The notes under the pieces were generated by a model. It had not been told where the DNA came from, searched no databases, and saw only the letters and a list, made by a program, of their open reading frames with translations. From NCBI GenBank assembly GCA_946403545.1, contig CAMJAG010000025.1:1-12579 (forward strand): a stretch of DNA of 12,579 bases, written 5' to 3'. Positions 12,341-12,579 of this stretch are shown in pieces; the stretch's first letter is position 1, and each line of letters starts with the position of its first letter. Source of the stretch: an uncultured Caryophanales bacterium (GTDB lineage: Bacteria; Bacillota_I; Bacilli_A; RFN20; CAG-826). A program made the position numbers and the translations under genes.

Positions 12341-12579
12341 TTATTATATAAAGGTTCAAAAAATAATGAATCTTTACTTTAAACCAGCTAAATAGAATTA
12401 TATCAAATGGTCTGACCTTTTCTATCTGGTAATAGCTTGGTCGTCTCTTTAAGACCTACTGATCTAGACCTTACTTTCCTCCTAATCTGGAAATAATTAT
12501 AGCGGCATTTAACTAGAAACTACATATTTATTGGAAAGATGGCGAATCATCAAAGTGTTTGTAGTATTGATAATGTGTC
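12341..12579. other. Unassigned sequence at the right edge
   Basis: No gene is supported here. All six frames are broken by stops; the longest minus-strand stretch is about 37 codons without a usable start. A TATAAT preceded by TGA (minus strand, 12397-12402) could be a -10. GGTC/GACC elements cluster at 12409-12470 and can fold into small hairpins. It may be a leader, a small RNA or decayed coding sequence. I found no T-box, rRNA or known riboswitch signature. Confidence 0.3.

Noticed and set aside
12341..12579. Transposase or integrase remnant next to the tRNA genes
   Set aside because: Short minus-strand fragments of up to about 37 codons carry no family motif, and no inverted repeats or attachment-site duplication of a tRNA end were found.
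1..12579. CRISPR array, toxin-antitoxin pair, prophage or known defence operon
   Set aside because: No spaced direct repeats, cas genes, small paired toxin genes or phage genes were seen on either strand.

Overview
The window comes from a low-GC, Gram-positive-type bacterium, most likely an uncultured gut Bacillota (Erysipelotrichia, RF39/Mollicutes-like or clostridial). This is inferred from the AT-rich composition, AGA/TTA-biased codons, TATAAT-type promoters, a CdaA-type c-di-AMP synthase and a DUF6273 lipoprotein. TGA works as an ordinary stop (deoD ends in TGA directly before its terminator) and Trp is TGG, so this is not the Mycoplasma code. Nearly everything is chromosomal housekeeping or stress-response content. 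No transposase, phage gene, CRISPR array or toxin-antitoxin pair is visible.

Layout, left to right. 1-1289 (-): 5' part of a large SF1 helicase with a WYL-like N-terminus, running off the left edge. 1380-3200 (-): gltX (glutamyl-tRNA synthetase), then tRNA-Glu(CUC) with its own promoter and terminator. 3286-3397 (+): tRNA-Gly(GCC) with promoter and terminator; the terminator lies inside the 3' end of the convergent gene. 3377-5035 (-): a two-gene unit encoding a membrane-anchored NERD-like protein and a polytopic membrane protein. 5088-6526 (-): cdaA (diadenylate cyclase) and a Nudix hydrolase. 6607-6987 (-): a free-standing RQC-like winged-helix protein, divergent from deoD (7089-7814, +). 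7824-10602 (-): arsR/cadC-like repressor and a Zn/Cd/Pb P1B-ATPase with two duplicated HMA domains, under a promoter carrying two clear operators. 10720-11970 (-): DUF6273 lipoprotein immediately behind tRNA-Gly(CCC). 12131-12289 (-): tRNA-Thr(CGU)-tRNA-Val(GAC). 12341-12579: unexplained sequence.

How the genes fit together. The metal-efflux operon is the most complete module: a sensor with both an alpha5-type zinc site and an unusual seven-cysteine segment, two matching palindromes (one filling the -35/-10 spacer), and the pump translated by an 8-base overlap. gltX and tRNA-Glu pair an enzyme with its substrate. CdaA makes c-di-AMP but lacks its usual CdaR/GlmM neighbours here. Three genes (helicase, NERD protein, RQC protein) have a -10 box only 6-11 bases from ATG and no Shine-Dalgarno, suggesting leaderless transcripts, while most other genes have good Shine-Dalgarno sites. 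I see no convincing wholly new defence or mobile system. The best leads are the Cys-rich ArsR, the NERD-like membrane pair, the leaderless set and the RQC promoter repeats.
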